The translations under genes and the position numbers were made by a program. From Cardinalis cardinalis (Eukaryota; Chordata; Aves; Passeriformes; Cardinalidae): DNA of 64,000 bases. Below the pieces are notes generated by a model, which did no database searches, was not told where the DNA came from, and saw only the letters and a list, made by a program, of their open reading frames with translations. Positions 1 through 13,500 of the stretch are shown in pieces; position 1 is the stretch's first letter; the number at the start of each line of letters is the position of its first letter. The stretch lies in assembly GCA_014549065.1 (NCBI GenBank), contig JACDOX010000165.1, forward strand, positions 1,335,207 to 1,399,206, read 5' to 3'.

Positions 1-90
1 GGGCCATGGGCTGGGTGACACGGTGGTGATTGGTCACGGATTGGACTCTATGGTCTCAGAGATCTTTTCCAACCTCACTGATTCTGTGGT
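1..90 (+). mobile_element. CR1 LINE 3' end fragment
   Basis: The sequence reads like a CR1 3' terminus: GGTGGTGATTGGTCACGGAT, then GATCTTTTCCAACCTCACTG and ATTCTGTGG. It is truncated by the window edge on the left. Confidence 0.75.
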
Positions 91-526
91 CTGGCAACTG
101 CTTTGGGGCAGTTTGAGCTCTAACAGAACAAAACTGGGAGAGGGAGATACCTGCTACGTAACTAACCAAAAAGGCTTTGCCAGAGAGGGCAGTGACAGAA
201 ATGCTGATGTGCCGCTTCAAGGTCTCCAATACCATTAATGCAGGCTAAATAGACAAGATGCTTATTTCATCACAAACAAAAGAGAAGGCTGCCATCACTA
301 CCTCAAAATTTTTCATCAGGGATGGCTAGGAATTTGCTGAACANGCTCTAATGTGAAGCAGTGCAGGGGGTAGGGCAGAATTCGTGCACAGCNCTCCAGC
401 TAGTGCCTTCAGGAGGCAAATGAAACAGTGTATTTTAATGTTGTTAATAGTGTTAAAATANCTAGAAGAGAATCTGTCATTTTCACACTATAGACATGTT
501 GTGGCCAAGGCTGCCCACAGAACATG

Positions 527-680
527 TNAATACCCCATTGCTGGAAGAGTTCAAGGCCAGGTCAGGTGCAGCTCTGAGCAATCTGCCCTAGAGGAAGGTG
601 TCCCTGCCCATGAAAAGGGGGTTGGAGCTGAGTGATCTCTAAGGTCTCTTCTAACACAGGCCTTTCTATGATTATGTGAT
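527..680 (+). mobile_element. CR1 LINE 3' end fragment
   Basis: The fragment contains GAGTTCAAGGCCAGGTCAGG, then GAGCAATCTGCCCTAGAGGA, GAAGGTGTCCCTGCCCATG and a tail ending TTCTATGATTATGTGAT. It parallels the CR1 3' end at 29199-29330 almost phrase for phrase. It is 5' truncated, as most CR1 copies are. Confidence 0.85.
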
Positions 681-1529
681 AGACACCAGGCAGGTAGACA
701 CAAAGCTGCCCAGGTACAGGGAGCATGAAATTGTGTAGAAATATGTGGACTCCCAGCCTCACTCTGTGTGTCAGCACTGCACAGGTGTGTGCAAACACAG
801 GACCTCTTGCAAGCCCAGCCTGGAGACTGTGGGGATCTTTCAGGCATCTTCCATCCCTGGGAACAGCTGGATACTGTTGTTTTAGAAGGGGTATAAAAAA
901 AAGGACTGGTGGTGAATTTAGATTTGTTTTGTTAAGGATTGGTTGTGTGTGTAACTCTTGAGGTGGCTGCTGAGTGGGTGTGTCAGCAGCACTGGGACAG
1001 GTGTGTACCATTGGTACCTGCTGGCTGGATGCAGAATAGCTCAGCTCAGGGACATCTGTGGCTTTATTGTTCTCCAAACTTCAATTTAACTTAATTGATT
1101 TCATTTAACTTCACATGCTTGGGAAGAGTTCCTAACAGTGTTGAACACTCCATGCTGAAGTGCATGCAGTGAGTATGTTATGAAAACTAAAGGTGTGAAA
1201 GCTGTCACAAAGTGCCACGAGACAACATTATAAAACCATGGTTAGACTCTTGTTAGGGCTCCAGATTGCTCCTTTTGTCAGTCCTTGAGACAGTGGAGTT
1301 AATAATGACAACTCACCTCCACAAATGAGAAGCTGAAAATAACATATTTAAAGGAGAAAAAAGGTGTCACTGCTATAGATAAATAGAAAACGAAGAAAAT
1401 GTTTCCACCTGTCAGGACTGTGAGCATCACCACCAATGCCTCTTATTGCACAGAAACAACAGTGGCAAAGCAATCCCTGAGGAAGGATGCACAGGGGATA
1501 GGGGATGGTTGTTCCTATAAAGTTGTTCC

Positions 1530-1684
1530 AGATAAAGTCTTTTGAGGATTTGAGAGGGCAGAAAAGGGAAGAATAGCAGAGTGAGAGGAGCTAACAAGTC
1601 AGGATTGCTGCTCATGGAAGGCAGTGGAGTTTTCTATTGGCATTTCCTATTTCCCTGTCCTCTTCTATGAGACTGATGTGTGGG
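1530..1684. repeat. Direct repeat copy A (155 bp)
   Basis: This segment matches 6340-6494 along its whole length with roughly 14 substitutions and no gaps (about 90% identical by eye). A shared core is TTTTCTATTGGCATTTCCTA. The family is not recognised. It could be a dispersed repeat fragment or a local duplication. Confidence 0.85.
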
Positions 1685-2845
1685 TATTAATTCCACTCAT
1701 TACTGTTCAAGCTCCTAGTGAAATTCTCTTGTCTCTGCTCCTAACGCTTCCACCTGCCTCATCCGTAGACCCACAAAGGGCAGGGAAGCAGAGTAGATGT
1801 GTTCTGTCTTCCTTGGATGTGTTTAATAAGGTGGCTGGGCTGCTTCCAGAAAATCAGAGCTTTAAGGTCGTGTTCAAAATCAAAATTACAGTAGTTTGTA
1901 TACACAGAAGTCCAAAGATCAAAAAAAAAACCAAAAACCCACCTCTTTTAAAACAGAAGTCCAAAGATCAGGTGCTCATCAGCAGTGCCTGTGTTTTTTG
2001 TTTGTGGGTGATGAGGAAATCTAACAATCCAGGTATTTTGAGCACATGGTGGAAACACAGCATGTAAAAGGTTTGCTTTATTCCTGCAAGAAAAGGTTTG
2101 TGGATTTGGAGCCTGGACTGTGTCAGGGATGGCACTGGTTACAACACAAGTGCTCCCTTTATTAGTGCTCCTCATCTGCCTCCTGTTCTCAAAGGCAGCT
2201 GCTCCTTCTGGTAGTGGATTGATGTCCTTGCCTGTGTCAGCAGCTAAGGAGGAGGGTGACAAACACGTATTCATATGGTCAGATTTGCCAAGTGCTGGCT
2301 GACCAGTGTAGTCTCTTACCTAATGTTTGAAATCCCTCTCAGAGAGAAAATTCTGTGCAACAATTCTCCTTGGCATTTCTTAGAGAATTGGACCGTAAGT
2401 TTATAGATCTCTGGGAGAAAATATATCCTTGAAAAACTGTAAAAAAATCTGTTGCAAACTTTGGTGGCACAGCAGAAATTCCACATCTTCCTTGTTTATT
2501 GCAGCAGCTTGGAATTGCCCTCAACTGTGCTACTCTGGCTGCCTCTGNGTTTCCTGCCTGAAATATTTTCTGCTGCTCTGTAACCCACAAAACAGGACAT
2601 TAGTTTTTCTTGACCAAGAACATTTCCCAAGCTCTTTATAAGTAATTGTGTCTGCTGTCCTTCTTTCCCTGGCCATCTTTCCCTGAACCNGTTCCACTAC
2701 CTCCTGCCTGTCAGCCCTGCTCCCCCAGATCTGTCTGTTCACAACCCNCAAACCTGAATCTTCCTGTAGCTGCCCCTTGTGGCTGTGTTTTGGGCCTTTT
2801 CCTTTATCCATCCATTGTCTTCTCCCAGGCAGTAAGAGCAGGCCA

Positions 2846-3320
2846 GAATCACAGAATGGTTNGGACTGGAAGAAACCTTTAAAGGTCATCCAGGCCATGA
2901 GCAGAACACCTTCTGCTAGATCAGGTTACCCAGGGCAACCTGACCTTGAATATTTCCAGGAATGGGGNATCCACCACCTCTCTGGGCAGCCTGTCCCAGT
3001 GTTTCACCANCCTCATTGTTAAAAATTTCCTCCTTATACCTAGCCTGCATCAGCTCTCTTTTCACTTGAAGCTGTAACACCTTGTCCTGTTGCAACAGGC
3101 TCTGCTAAAAAGTCTGTCCCTTTTATTCTTATACTCCCATTTAAAGAAAGGCCACTCCTATTTAAAGTANGGTTTCCCTGGATGCTTCTCTTTGGGCTGA
3201 ATAACCCCAACTCTCTCAGCCTGTCCTTATAGGAGAGGTGCTCTAGCCCTTGCTAATTTTTTTGGAGCTCCTCTGGACCTGCTACAATAGATTNATGTCT
3301 TTCCTGTACTGATCCACACT
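2846..3320 (-). mobile_element. CR1 LINE fragment, reverse orientation
   Basis: It begins with the reversed CR1 tail (AATCACAGAATGGTT, GGACTGGAAGAAACC). It continues through phrases typical of reversed CR1, such as CATCCAGGCCATGAGCAGAA, CCACCTCTCTGGGCAGCCTG and AACTCTCTCAGCCTGTCCTT. About 475 bases, 5' truncated, with several ambiguous bases. Confidence 0.92.
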
Positions 3321-6300
3321 ATTGGTGATGCAGCTTGTTTTGTGATGTGAAAACAATGTCTTAGGGTGTTCCTCCTTTTCCATTACCACTTAACCCCTGA
3401 ACATCCTGAGACCTCAGCAGCAAGCAGGGGGTGATAAAAGAGTTGGAAATCAGTCACATGAATTTGACTGGCACAGTGTGTAGCATTTGCATTTATTTCT
3501 ATCACTGAGCTGAAGCAGCCAGGAGACTTTATCAGCAGCCTGGAATAATTCAGAAGTGCCACAGTTCCTCCTGATACAGGGTGTGAGCAGGACATCCAGG
3601 GTGCAGCTGCTGTTCTCAAGGTGGGAATTATGGATGGATACTGGGTACAGAACTGTGCTGCCACTCCTGCCGTGGCTCCCTGTGGGACTGAGTTAAAAAT
3701 GTGGCTTCTGAGAGCTCACTGAGGGCTCTCCCATCACTGCAGCTGCTGTGCTGGAAGATTTCCAGCTGTGTTTGGTTCAGCTGGAATGTGCAGCTCCCTG
3801 GGGAGTTTGCTGTGACTCCATTCCAGAGCAAGATGGAGCGAGCATGAGGCAGTGTTCCCCAAGGACTGCAGGGGCTGAGTGTGCAGAGCCAAGAGCTGCA
3901 GTCAGAGAACCCTGACCTTTGAATTAGTCACTACTGAGTGGATCCTCAATATTTTTCAGGCTCACCACACAGAAAATGTCCAGCTTTGTTCAGCAGATCC
4001 GCAGCCTGTTCAGTTGGGCTGCATTAGCACAGCAGACACATTTAAACTCTTTCCCTGCTCTCTGAAAGCTTTGTTAGAAGTCATTCAGTGTGGAGGTGGC
4101 ATGGTGTTCTGTCACTATTTTAGGCCAGATGTGGTCTGAGTTCATTAGCTGAAGTTTCCCAAATGTGAATTTTCTCTTTTGTGATCATCAATTATAACGA
4201 ATCTTTTTCTTAAACTTTCTATTTTTGTTGTTCTCTTTTTTTTTTTTTAAGAAATAACTGTACAGATTTTGAGAAGAGATGGTTTTGTCTGTGGATCTAG
4301 GTGCTTTTTGGAAGAAGGGAATAAGTAATTTTGTGATTAGGAATCTAAAATAGTCTTTTTGTCAAACCCTAAAAAGTTACAGGAATGACACAAAAGATTC
4401 TTAACAGAATTGAAGCTGTTTCATCATGTATTTTTCATATAAAATTTTAAGAATGTTGTGATTTTAGCCCTAAATTCTGGAAATTCCAGCAGGGTTACTC
4501 CTGGATTACTTTGATGAACACTTTGCCATACTTTTGCTGCTAAACCCCAAAGACTTATGAACAACAAATGCTTCTAGAAGAAGTTTTGAGGACATGAAAA
4601 GCTTTCCTTTGCTCTGGAAAACTGCCACCCTCACTGTGCTTTGCTAACTGTGCCTTTCTCCCTAACACATGCTTTGGTAATAGAGGGAAAATAATTAAAT
4701 ACTTGCTGTCCCAGAAAGTGGATCTGTTCTGTAGCACCTTCAGTATAAATCAGATGTTTCTGCCTAGAAAATCCCCTTTTAAAATTCAGCTTGACTGTAG
4801 NTATTGTACATTTGAACTGATAAATGCAGAAAGCTCCCTTCCTTCCTGACTTCTCNCCAGCTCTTTCTCAGCTTGCAGAGGAACAAAATTATTTTAAAAA
4901 GAAGCAAAAGAACAAAGGGAAGTCCAGTANCACCCAAAGGAGAGAGAGGAAACCATCCCAAGCGCAGATGTGTTACAAAGCAGGTGCCAGCCCCTGTCAG
5001 TGCCTGGCTGTTCCAGATTCCAGGAGAGCCCTTGTCCTCACTTCTTGTGGGAGAGGTGGGATGACCACATGAAGCTCTGCTCCTGATGCCTTCATTGCTC
5101 ACACTGAAGCATGGCATTTTATGTCACAGCTCACAAATCTGTGCTGATGTAGAGTGTTAAATTTTGGGCATCATTCCTGCAAATGTGACTGGTTAAATTN
5201 CTGGCTTGAGCAATGCTCTGTGGTAGGGGGACCCATAAGCTCCTAGTCTGCATACAANCATTTCCTTTTATTGATTTTCTCTTTTATTCAGTAACTCTTC
5301 TTCTTGAGTTAGATCTTGAGGAGAAATTTTCTGGTTCCTTTGTATTATTCTTTAAATTATGATACATTCTGCATGCTCTTTTATCCACCTTGTTCAAAAC
5401 ATTGCTTACCTTTAAAGTATCTTCTTTGGGGATGTGCTTCNATAGCTCTGATTGTTTCTGACCCCAGTATGTGAACCTTATTCCTTTTCAATAACTGTTT
5501 CAAAGGGTACTGGCTAGCTCAGCTTTTTTTAAAAAGAAAGGGTATTGCCATTGATTATCATGGTATTAAAAATAANGATTTGTAAAAATAGTAAGTATTC
5601 TTTTTCATACTGCTGTCCTTGCAAAAGTGGTGTGCAGAAGGATTTTAAGCAAGGTTCAGCTAAAGCAGTGATTGGGCTGTTCATGCCAGCAGCTCTCTGG
5701 TTTGTGCCATTGGATTTGGAGCACCTGGAGGCAGGTGAACAGTTCAGACTGTGACCCCAATGTGCAGGAATTCCTGCAGGCTGGTGTTGATAATTCTGTG
5801 CCACGAGGCTACTTCCCTGCCTTTCAGATTCCTGACTCTTTTATACTGGCAGAATGAAATATCTGCTTGAGTACTTTCAGATTTTGGTGCTTCACCGCTT
5901 GCACTTGTTCCCAGAACTGCTCTTCTGGGTGTGTGTTGTGTTATCTTGGAGCACTTGAATGTTGCCACCNTGAAAAAGGATTATTTGTACCATTTTTTGA
6001 TTTATGATATTAACTTAGAACTGTCTACACCTTTTGGGGGAGTAGTGGTTTACACACATGCATGTGATAATCAGTGATGCCCAGTCTTCCAAATGNAGTG
6101 GGGAGGCAATTTTGTCCCCCTGCTGCTTTACTGACATGCTGCTCTGGTGCTGCTGTGAAAAATTTTGGTGTCCAACCTTTTCCTCTACCTTTGCTTTTCT
6201 CAGCCATAACATCAGTTCCCATTCAGCCTGGTCTTCCCTCATGTTCCCCCAGCCCCAGGCTGAGGGAGGGCACAGCTCTGATGACCTCTCTCTCCTCTTT

Positions 6301-6339
6301 ATGGGCATGCCAGGGTGCAGTGGCCCCTCTCTNCTTCCC

Positions 6340-6494
6340 AGATAAAGTATTTTGAGGATTTGAGAGGGCAGGAAAGNGAAGAATAGCAGAGTGAGAGGGG
6401 CTAACAAGTCAGGGTTATTGCTCATGGGAGGAAATGGAGTTTTCTATTGGCATTTCCTATTTCCCTGTCCTCTTGTACAAGACTGCTGTGTGGG
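6340..6494. repeat. Direct repeat copy B (155 bp)
   Basis: Second copy of the repeat at 1530-1684, same orientation, starting 4810 bases further on. Similarity stops abruptly at both ends: the flanks before GATAAAGT and after GTGTGGG do not match. Confidence 0.85.
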
Positions 6495-7345
6495 GTCATT
6501 AGGGGCTTGCTGCCCAAGCCCAGCTCACACAGCTACCTCTGGCCAGCAAAGCAGGCAGCTTCTTAGGAGGGACATTCCCAGAGACAGGAGTGATATTTGT
6601 GTGGGCCCAGAAGCTTTTCTCTGTCACTTGAAGACTGGCTCCAGCCCCAGCCAAGAAATTCGAGTGGGCAAGATAGTTTTCTTTGCTGTTGGTTGTTCCT
6701 ATATTTTTAAGCACTCCATCTTTAGTTGCCTGAAAAATTAGTAATAATACAGAGGAATCAATACAGAGACCTTTTTTTGAATTAATCCCAGATGAAATTA
6801 ATGTCTGCCTTTTGATTCAGGTCCAGCCTCTCAAAATTCAAGTGTATTCACTAGTACAGAGGAATTTATTTGCACTCTGGGATGCAAGTGTAAATAAGAT
6901 CTTTGACATGAATAAGGAGAGCAGGCTGTTCTCTGAGTGCTGCTGAACTGTTTCCATTTGTCCTCTGGAGAGTTGTAAGAAAGGCCTTTCCCCTTTACCT
7001 TTTACAGCAGTTCTTGAGGGTGNTTTGATTATTTCTCTACCACCTCAATCCTTATTGCAGGGAAGGAGTGCGGGATTAAACATCTGCTACTGTCCAGTTT
7101 CTCAGCCTAGGTAAATTACTGGAATATTATTCCATTTTTGTCTATAAGACTGGCAAACTGGCCACTGGAAAATGTTACTTCACTTGCAGCATTCCGGTTG
7201 TTACGGGTTTTTAGAGTCTGTATTAAAAGTAAATATTAAGAAACTTTTGCATGACTAATCCTCCTTGTCTGGATGGTCAGCTATCATGGACTTAAGAACA
7301 AAAATACACAATTTCTTTTCTGTTTTTCTTCTGCACTTTTGACAG

Positions 7346-7531
7346 ATTGGGGGAGAAAACTTCCACAGATCACAGATCTGTGGGTACAGCAATAATGTTC
7401 GGAGGCTGTTTGAAGATAAACCTGGAATAGGAGGTGAACTGTTACCTGGTCAGACCCTGAAAATTACCAGCAGTGTGTTTCCTGAAGCAGTAGGAAGTAG
7501 TCCTCCTTCTTGGATAGCATTTGACAAGCAG
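7346..7531 (+). CDS. EFHC2: EFHC2 coding exon 2 (first exon in window)
   Basis: This exon has 62 codons and is phase 0 at both ends. It starts IGGENFHRSQ after a pyrimidine-rich tract ending in ACAG and ends SWIAFDKQ before GTATGT. It encodes the N-terminal arm ahead of the first DM10 domain, including the conserved KPGIGGE stretch. The exon begins in mid-protein with no methionine, so a short coding exon must lie upstream. In human EFHC2 about 15 residues precede the equivalent point. Confidence 0.93.
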
Positions 7532-10500
7532 GTATGTAGAAATACCTTTTTTTTTTGATGAATTGCCACAATATGACAGAGTATAATGATGACATTCCAT
7601 TCGATTTCAGAAGATTATTTTGGGCATGCAAAAAAAGCTCCTAGATAGGCAAAAAGAGTGGTAGTGGGTATTTTTTAAAATTATATTAATGTATTGGACA
7701 ATTAATATAAACATAACAACAATATATAAAAATGTTCCTGTATTGGGATACATCTCCTACAGGATTTAACAAAAATAAGGAGGTGGGAAGCATATTTCTT
7801 TTTAGTGAAAATGATGACAATAAGGGAATTATTTGGCAAGCTGGTAAGAATGAATGTAAGGTAATCCCCAGTTCAGGAGAAAGTGTGTCTGGGCACTTGG
7901 GAATCATTAAACTCAGTGGAGTGCTACATGCTTGGGATTCACTCATCCTATCATGCTTGTATGCTCAAAGTCCTGTTGACTNCTGGACTTCTGTATGNTT
8001 TTTTTAATTGTATAATTGTTTATGTCTGATACAGACCCAGACATTTAAAATTAGGGTTTTTTTGTTTGGTTGGTTTTGTTTGTTTGTTTTTGTGTTTTGG
8101 TTTTTGTTTTTGTTTGGTTTAGGTTGGGGTTTTTTTGCATGATTTAGTGTCACCTTTTAAGTTAGAGAGTTATCAAATAACTGTAACCTGTGATGACAGG
8201 AATTTTGTAGCACATTGTTGTTGCTTGCTATGTTTAAATTCACATTAAATTCTACTTAGAGATGTTTTATTTCTAAAGCAAAAAGCCTACAATCAGGGAA
8301 GGAAAATGATCCAGAAAAAGGAATCATTCAGCAGATAGCAGAAATGTTGCATGACTAAATGATTATGGTGTTTAAATATTGAGAAGAAAGGCAAATCTCA
8401 TAATTTTTGCTTTAAAAGAGAAGCCATGCAGGTAATTGGAGTACAATTACACATTCATTTTTGGCAGAGCAGAACTACAACAAGAAAATGTTAGGTTTGA
8501 ACAGCTTATGTGCCTTTGGTTGGCTTTGCCTCTGAGATCCCTGGTGTTGCTCCCAGAACAACATGCTTGGGTGTGACCTGGTCCAGTGTGCCCAGGTGTT
8601 AAAGCTTCAGCCAGACCTGGACTTATTTTTCCTACTCCCTTCTTGGAGGGTGTGTTCCCTCCTCAGGCCTTGGTTCAAGCCTATGGAATCAAAGGGAGGC
8701 AGAGGGACCTTCCAGTGAGCATCAGTTCCTGGCCTTGGCTGGTGAGAGGAGCTTGGCCATTCCTGATCTAATCCATCCACAGGGCAGTCCAGGACAGGAG
8801 TCTGCAGGTTCAGAATTGGCCTCTGGAGGGCTCATGTGTTTGTATTAATGGCAGTTTGTTACAGGGCACTCACTATCCAAGTCATTTAGCTTCCCCAGTT
8901 AGGAGCCTGAAATGCAGCTCTGTCCTCCAGTGCTGCAGTTTGGGACTCAGCAGAATGCACTTAATGAAAAAAGGTTTGAGTGGGTGTTTATCTTTTGAAA
9001 TGTAAGCTGCTTTCTTACCACTTTGGCTGTTAACTTTCAGTAGTACCATAGCAACTGGAAGAAGGACAGGCATAAAACTTCATTATTAAGCGAGCTGAGA
9101 AGTAGTCTTTGTAGTTTCACTTGCCTAATAAGAAGCAGGTGTAAATTTAATTTCTTCTATGATTAAGTACACACACAAGGGCCAGCTGGGCTGGGAATGA
9201 TATTCTGGAAGCAGAATTGTTCTCATCTTGCACTTACCCTGCCTAGGAGGAGAGAATGTGACTGAGAAGTCTGAGCAGGACACAGGGTGGCTGTTGTTGT
9301 GTGCCCCTGGGCAGGCTGCTACTTCTTTCTTCCCAGATGTAGAAAAGAAGGTTGTTCTTGTCCATGAGGTGTTATAAAATCTCTGGATGACAGAGTACTC
9401 ATGGGTATCATGGAGGTACTTTGAGATTCCCAAAGGCANGTGCAAAAGGAGTGCAGACTATTAACCAGTGTGTTCTGTCATGCAGGGAGCTCNGCCAGCT
9501 TATTAGATTTCAAACATTTCCAACTCATGGTCTGCTAGATGCTTGTTGAAACATAGGGAAAAGCTAGACTGTATTTTTTTCAATGCTTCAGGTTGTCTGA
9601 TGAATCAAGAGTAAAGGTAATTGCATGTATTAAATATAACCAGTGTGGAAAATTAAGTGTAAATAACANTCATTTGACTCAAATGTATTGGGTGGGCAGG
9701 ATAAAAGCCTGTTTTAATTAATGCCTTCCTGCACATACTTACCAAAGCAGGCATCCTGCTAGATAATGCCCTAGGAAGTAGATACATCTCTCATGGTCCC
9801 TTAACATTGGTGTTGGTGGTTAAAAACTGATACCAAGAAGTGCAAAATTGGTGTAATGGTGTCTGAGTTTGAGCTGGGATCTCCAGGTATGAGGGCCAGT
9901 GAGCACCTCTGCTGTGAAGGTGGGTTTTTTTTTGCATTATTGCTGTTACAAGAGACCATAAAGAGAAGTTGCTACACTCTGTGTGATTTCCCCANTCACT
10001 GAACTGCAGAACCAGGGAAGTTTTGAAATGCAAACATTGCACAGCTGTAAATGCCTCCTGAAAAATGTCATTTCNCTCTGATAGTCTTCAGTACCATTCA
10101 TTTGAACGCTTGCAGGATCTGCTTAAAAAGAACTCTTTCCACTTACCTTGATGGTAAAGCCATCGCTGTCATCATGCACTGTATTTTCTAGTAATTCATA
10201 GAATAGCAGTCTAAAATTTGNTTCAGTACCTGGGCAACTCGTTGTGTTACCAGAAATGCTTTGTTTGGAAGATTTTCCAAGCCACCTGCTGATAGTTTTG
10301 TATTCGATTTATTTCTTTACTTTAGAGTTCCATCTCTGCTTACATGTTGTGATAATAAAAACGCCAAGCAAAGAATTTTATATTTNTGTGCTTTAATGTG
10401 GATTTCTGTTCTTACATTTCTGAGAAATAAATCTACCTCCTAAAATCCATACATTTAGTTACTTATGACCTTTACAAGTTTATTTGACCTATTTTGCAAN

Positions 10501-13500
10501 AGTGTTGGAGATTTTGCTGCTTTATATTTATTTATTGTTTTTAATAGGTGTTGTGTTTTGATGCCTATTTTGAAGAAGAAGTGCCTGAAAAACATCAAGA
10601 GCTCTATAGAATCAGACACTGTAAAATATATTTCTACCTTGAAGATGATACAATTCAAGTGACTGAGCCTGTAGTGAAAGATAGTGGCATAAATCAAGGT
10701 ATCTGTTTTTACTGGCACCTTTTTTCCTCCCCTTTATATCTCTCTTGTCTGCAGTCTTGGTCCATTCCAAAGGATATATAATATGAGGTCTTATAGCTAA
10801 AATGGGGTGTAAATGCACAGGTATAATAGTCTTTTCTCGTTACAGATCATGATGTGAATTATTTTATTGTCTTAGTTTCTCAAGTTGTGGGTTTTGTAAG
10901 GCTGAATCCCCTCCCCTACTCAAACATACCATTTTTTCTCTAATATAGTAGTTTGAAATCATGGTGGTAAGGTCTTTGTCAGTGTTGTGTCAGTGCTGCC
11001 AAAGCAATTTGTGTTCTAGATCTCCATTCCTGAGCCTGGCTCCTCCCNTCTTGGCACTGACAGGGAGTTCTGTGGAAGCAGCGCTGTAATTGTTCATGAG
11101 CTACTGCAGTATCTCTGCCCTTATTGCAGACAAGAGTCTTATGTGCTTCTGGCTTTTGGTTCTTTTATGATTAAAGTGCCCTTGGCACAGTAATTCTTCC
11201 TTGATGCCTTTTAAGTTGAGGAGCTGCCTTGCCTCAGTGTCACAGCCCTGCTCTGGGACCAGCCTGAGGACTTCAGGAGGAGGGTTTGCTGTGTTGATTT
11301 ACTGGGGCATTACTGGACTTGGTTTATATTAAGAAAATGTGATCTAGCGGTCAACATCCTGTTGCAGAGGGGGAACACAGCTGCTGCTTCTTGGTGTTTA
11401 TGGGATGCTGCCAGAATTAAAAGTTTTCAAGGGATATAATCCAGAGAAGCAGGATGTCTTGGGATGGCTGCACCTNCCAGTCCCCAAAGATGTTTTGTAC
11501 ATTTTATACATTCTTAGCACAGCAATTNAAAAAAATAAGTTAACCATTTAACTACCCTATTCTTTTCCCAGATCAGCAGATGCTATCAATTTCTCTGTCT
11601 ACAGAATAAGATAATATTTAAAGGTGTTATGTGCATCATTACTGTTAGGACTGGGATAAATTGCCTGTAAATCTCTTAAAACGGTTTTTCACGTGCTGCT
11701 GTTCCNGTGTTGAGTAGTTCCTCCCAGAAGTTTTGTAAGCTCATCAACAGAGACTGATTTTGAATGCAATGAAACCTCATCCTACTCCTACCTGGGCAAG
11801 TGCTTTTTCATGAGAAGAAAATCTTGTTGGGGCTCTTTCCCTTACCCGAGCCTGCACCCATATGTAAAACGTGGGAGACATCATTGGGTGTAGGTTTTCC
11901 TTGACTTGGGTGCCCCAAGAGTGGGAGCAGCTGCTTCTGGGGTTTGTGGCTTAGAGGAAATGTCCACTGACAAAGGAAGTACAGAGAGTCAGAGGTGAGT
12001 CTCAAAGGCTTGAGAGACAAGGTGGAAGCCAGATTTTTTAGAGCAGGATAAAGCAAATTCAAAGCTGATTCCTTTGAAGGAGTTATTTGCATTGTTTTTG
12101 TACCATGGGTTGTGCAGGCTGCCTCTTCAGCCCTAATGTTCCTGGCAGTCTAGTCCTGTTCTTTTGGTGACAGGAAGGCTACAATTTCCTCCTGTTTCCT
12201 TGGTTGTGTCTTGTGTTAATGATTGTTGGAGTCACCTTTGATACTGGACCTAAAATTAACTGAATAGTATAAGAGAGGAACAAGAATTTTCTCAGTCTTC
12301 CATGCAAGGATGTTTTGAAAGTCTCTGTGAGATTGTCTGGGTCCTTTATGTGGGATAAATATGTATATGCAACATATTTACCTGAAGGATTAAAAATAAA
12401 TGTTCCAGGANCTCCAAAGTGCACTTAATTTATTTGTCACAGGTACCTGGTCTGGTAAGGAAGCTCTGTGTATTGGTTGTGTTTAGGGAGGAAGAAAAAC
12501 TGTAGACTGAAGGGCCCAAGGACTATTTGGAATGTGTTTGGGCTTCACAGTTGATGCATAGATACAGGGCCTATACTTTATCATAAACATCTACATAAAT
12601 ATTCTTGTTGTCCTAGAAATTAATATGATGTGGAGTGAAAAAGGTGATGGAGACACTCATCAGAGGATTCTCTACTCACATGCACTTGGAGTTTGACTTC
12701 ATACTCCATAACTGAAGACCAATGACAAACTTATGTTAAAGGCTCTAAGTATTTGTTGTTGAATANATGCAAAAACAATATTTCTTAAAAATATATACTA
12801 AATCATGAACTGCTAATCTTACCATTTTCAATAAAGAATTGTNCCNTTTCCTCTTTTAATATAATTCTATCTATNTATCTGTCTATCTATCTTATATTGT
12901 TTACATTTTTTTTTATTCTGACTGGGAATTTTTAAGCCCAAGAACAACAGGAGTGGAAGTGTCTGCATTGTGGAGCTGAAGCACAAAGGAATGAAAGTCT
13001 TACCCAGGATCATACAGAAAAGGTCATAACAGGGTGAGGAGCTGAACTGAACTGAAGTTCAGGATCTTGACCATTTTGCTGCTCTCTGCACATCTGCTGA
13101 AATACAACTTTTCAGTTAATTAAAATTCCAGGGATTTGTAGAGGAGAGTTCAGCTGTAGGAGAGCTTGGGTTGCTAAAAGGCAAACTGCACTGAACAAAA
13201 GATCACAGGTGCATGAAGAAAAATGTGTGAGGACATCAAGAGCAGGATGGGCTCAGTCTGTGTGAAGAATTGGAGAGTTGCAGTGCCAGGAAAGAGGTTG
13301 TGTAAAGGAAGAACAGCAAAAATCAGTGATGAGTAAAGTAGAATTGAACTGTTGAAGGCAGAGGGTGCTGGTCACCTTAACTTGGATGTTTGTCCTGTCA
13401 ATAAAGATGTAAACCAGACAGCTGGGATGGCTGTTTAAGGGAGGCTTCTTGGAGAGAAGGTAGAGCTATGATAGGGTAGATCTTATCTTAGCTGGTTAAT

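Larger units (their letters stand above)
1..7345 (+). other. Non-coding stretch before exon 2, probably 3' part of EFHC2 intron 1
   Basis: No coding exon is recognisable here. I looked for a short ATG-containing exon resembling the EFHC2 N-terminus and found none. The stretch holds CR1 fragments (1-90, 527-680, 2846-3320), a 155-bp direct repeat pair (1530-1684 and 6340-6494) and a T tract near 4238. Open frames here are short and lack family features. Confidence 0.6.

Noticed and set aside
562..1077. 171-codon open frame on the - strand
   Set aside because: It overlaps a CR1 fragment, has low-complexity composition without domains, and is not splice-bounded; probably chance.
2120..2302. Frame starting MALV with a hydrophobic run, considered as EFHC2 exon 1 or a signal-peptide protein
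   Set aside because: It does not resemble the EFHC2 N-terminus beyond three residues, has no suitable donor in frame, and lies in repeat-rich non-coding DNA.
1530..6494. Repeat pair considered as the two LTRs of a provirus
   Set aside because: No TG...CA ends, promoter or polyadenylation layout, or internal retroviral frames; the interval holds an unrelated reversed CR1.
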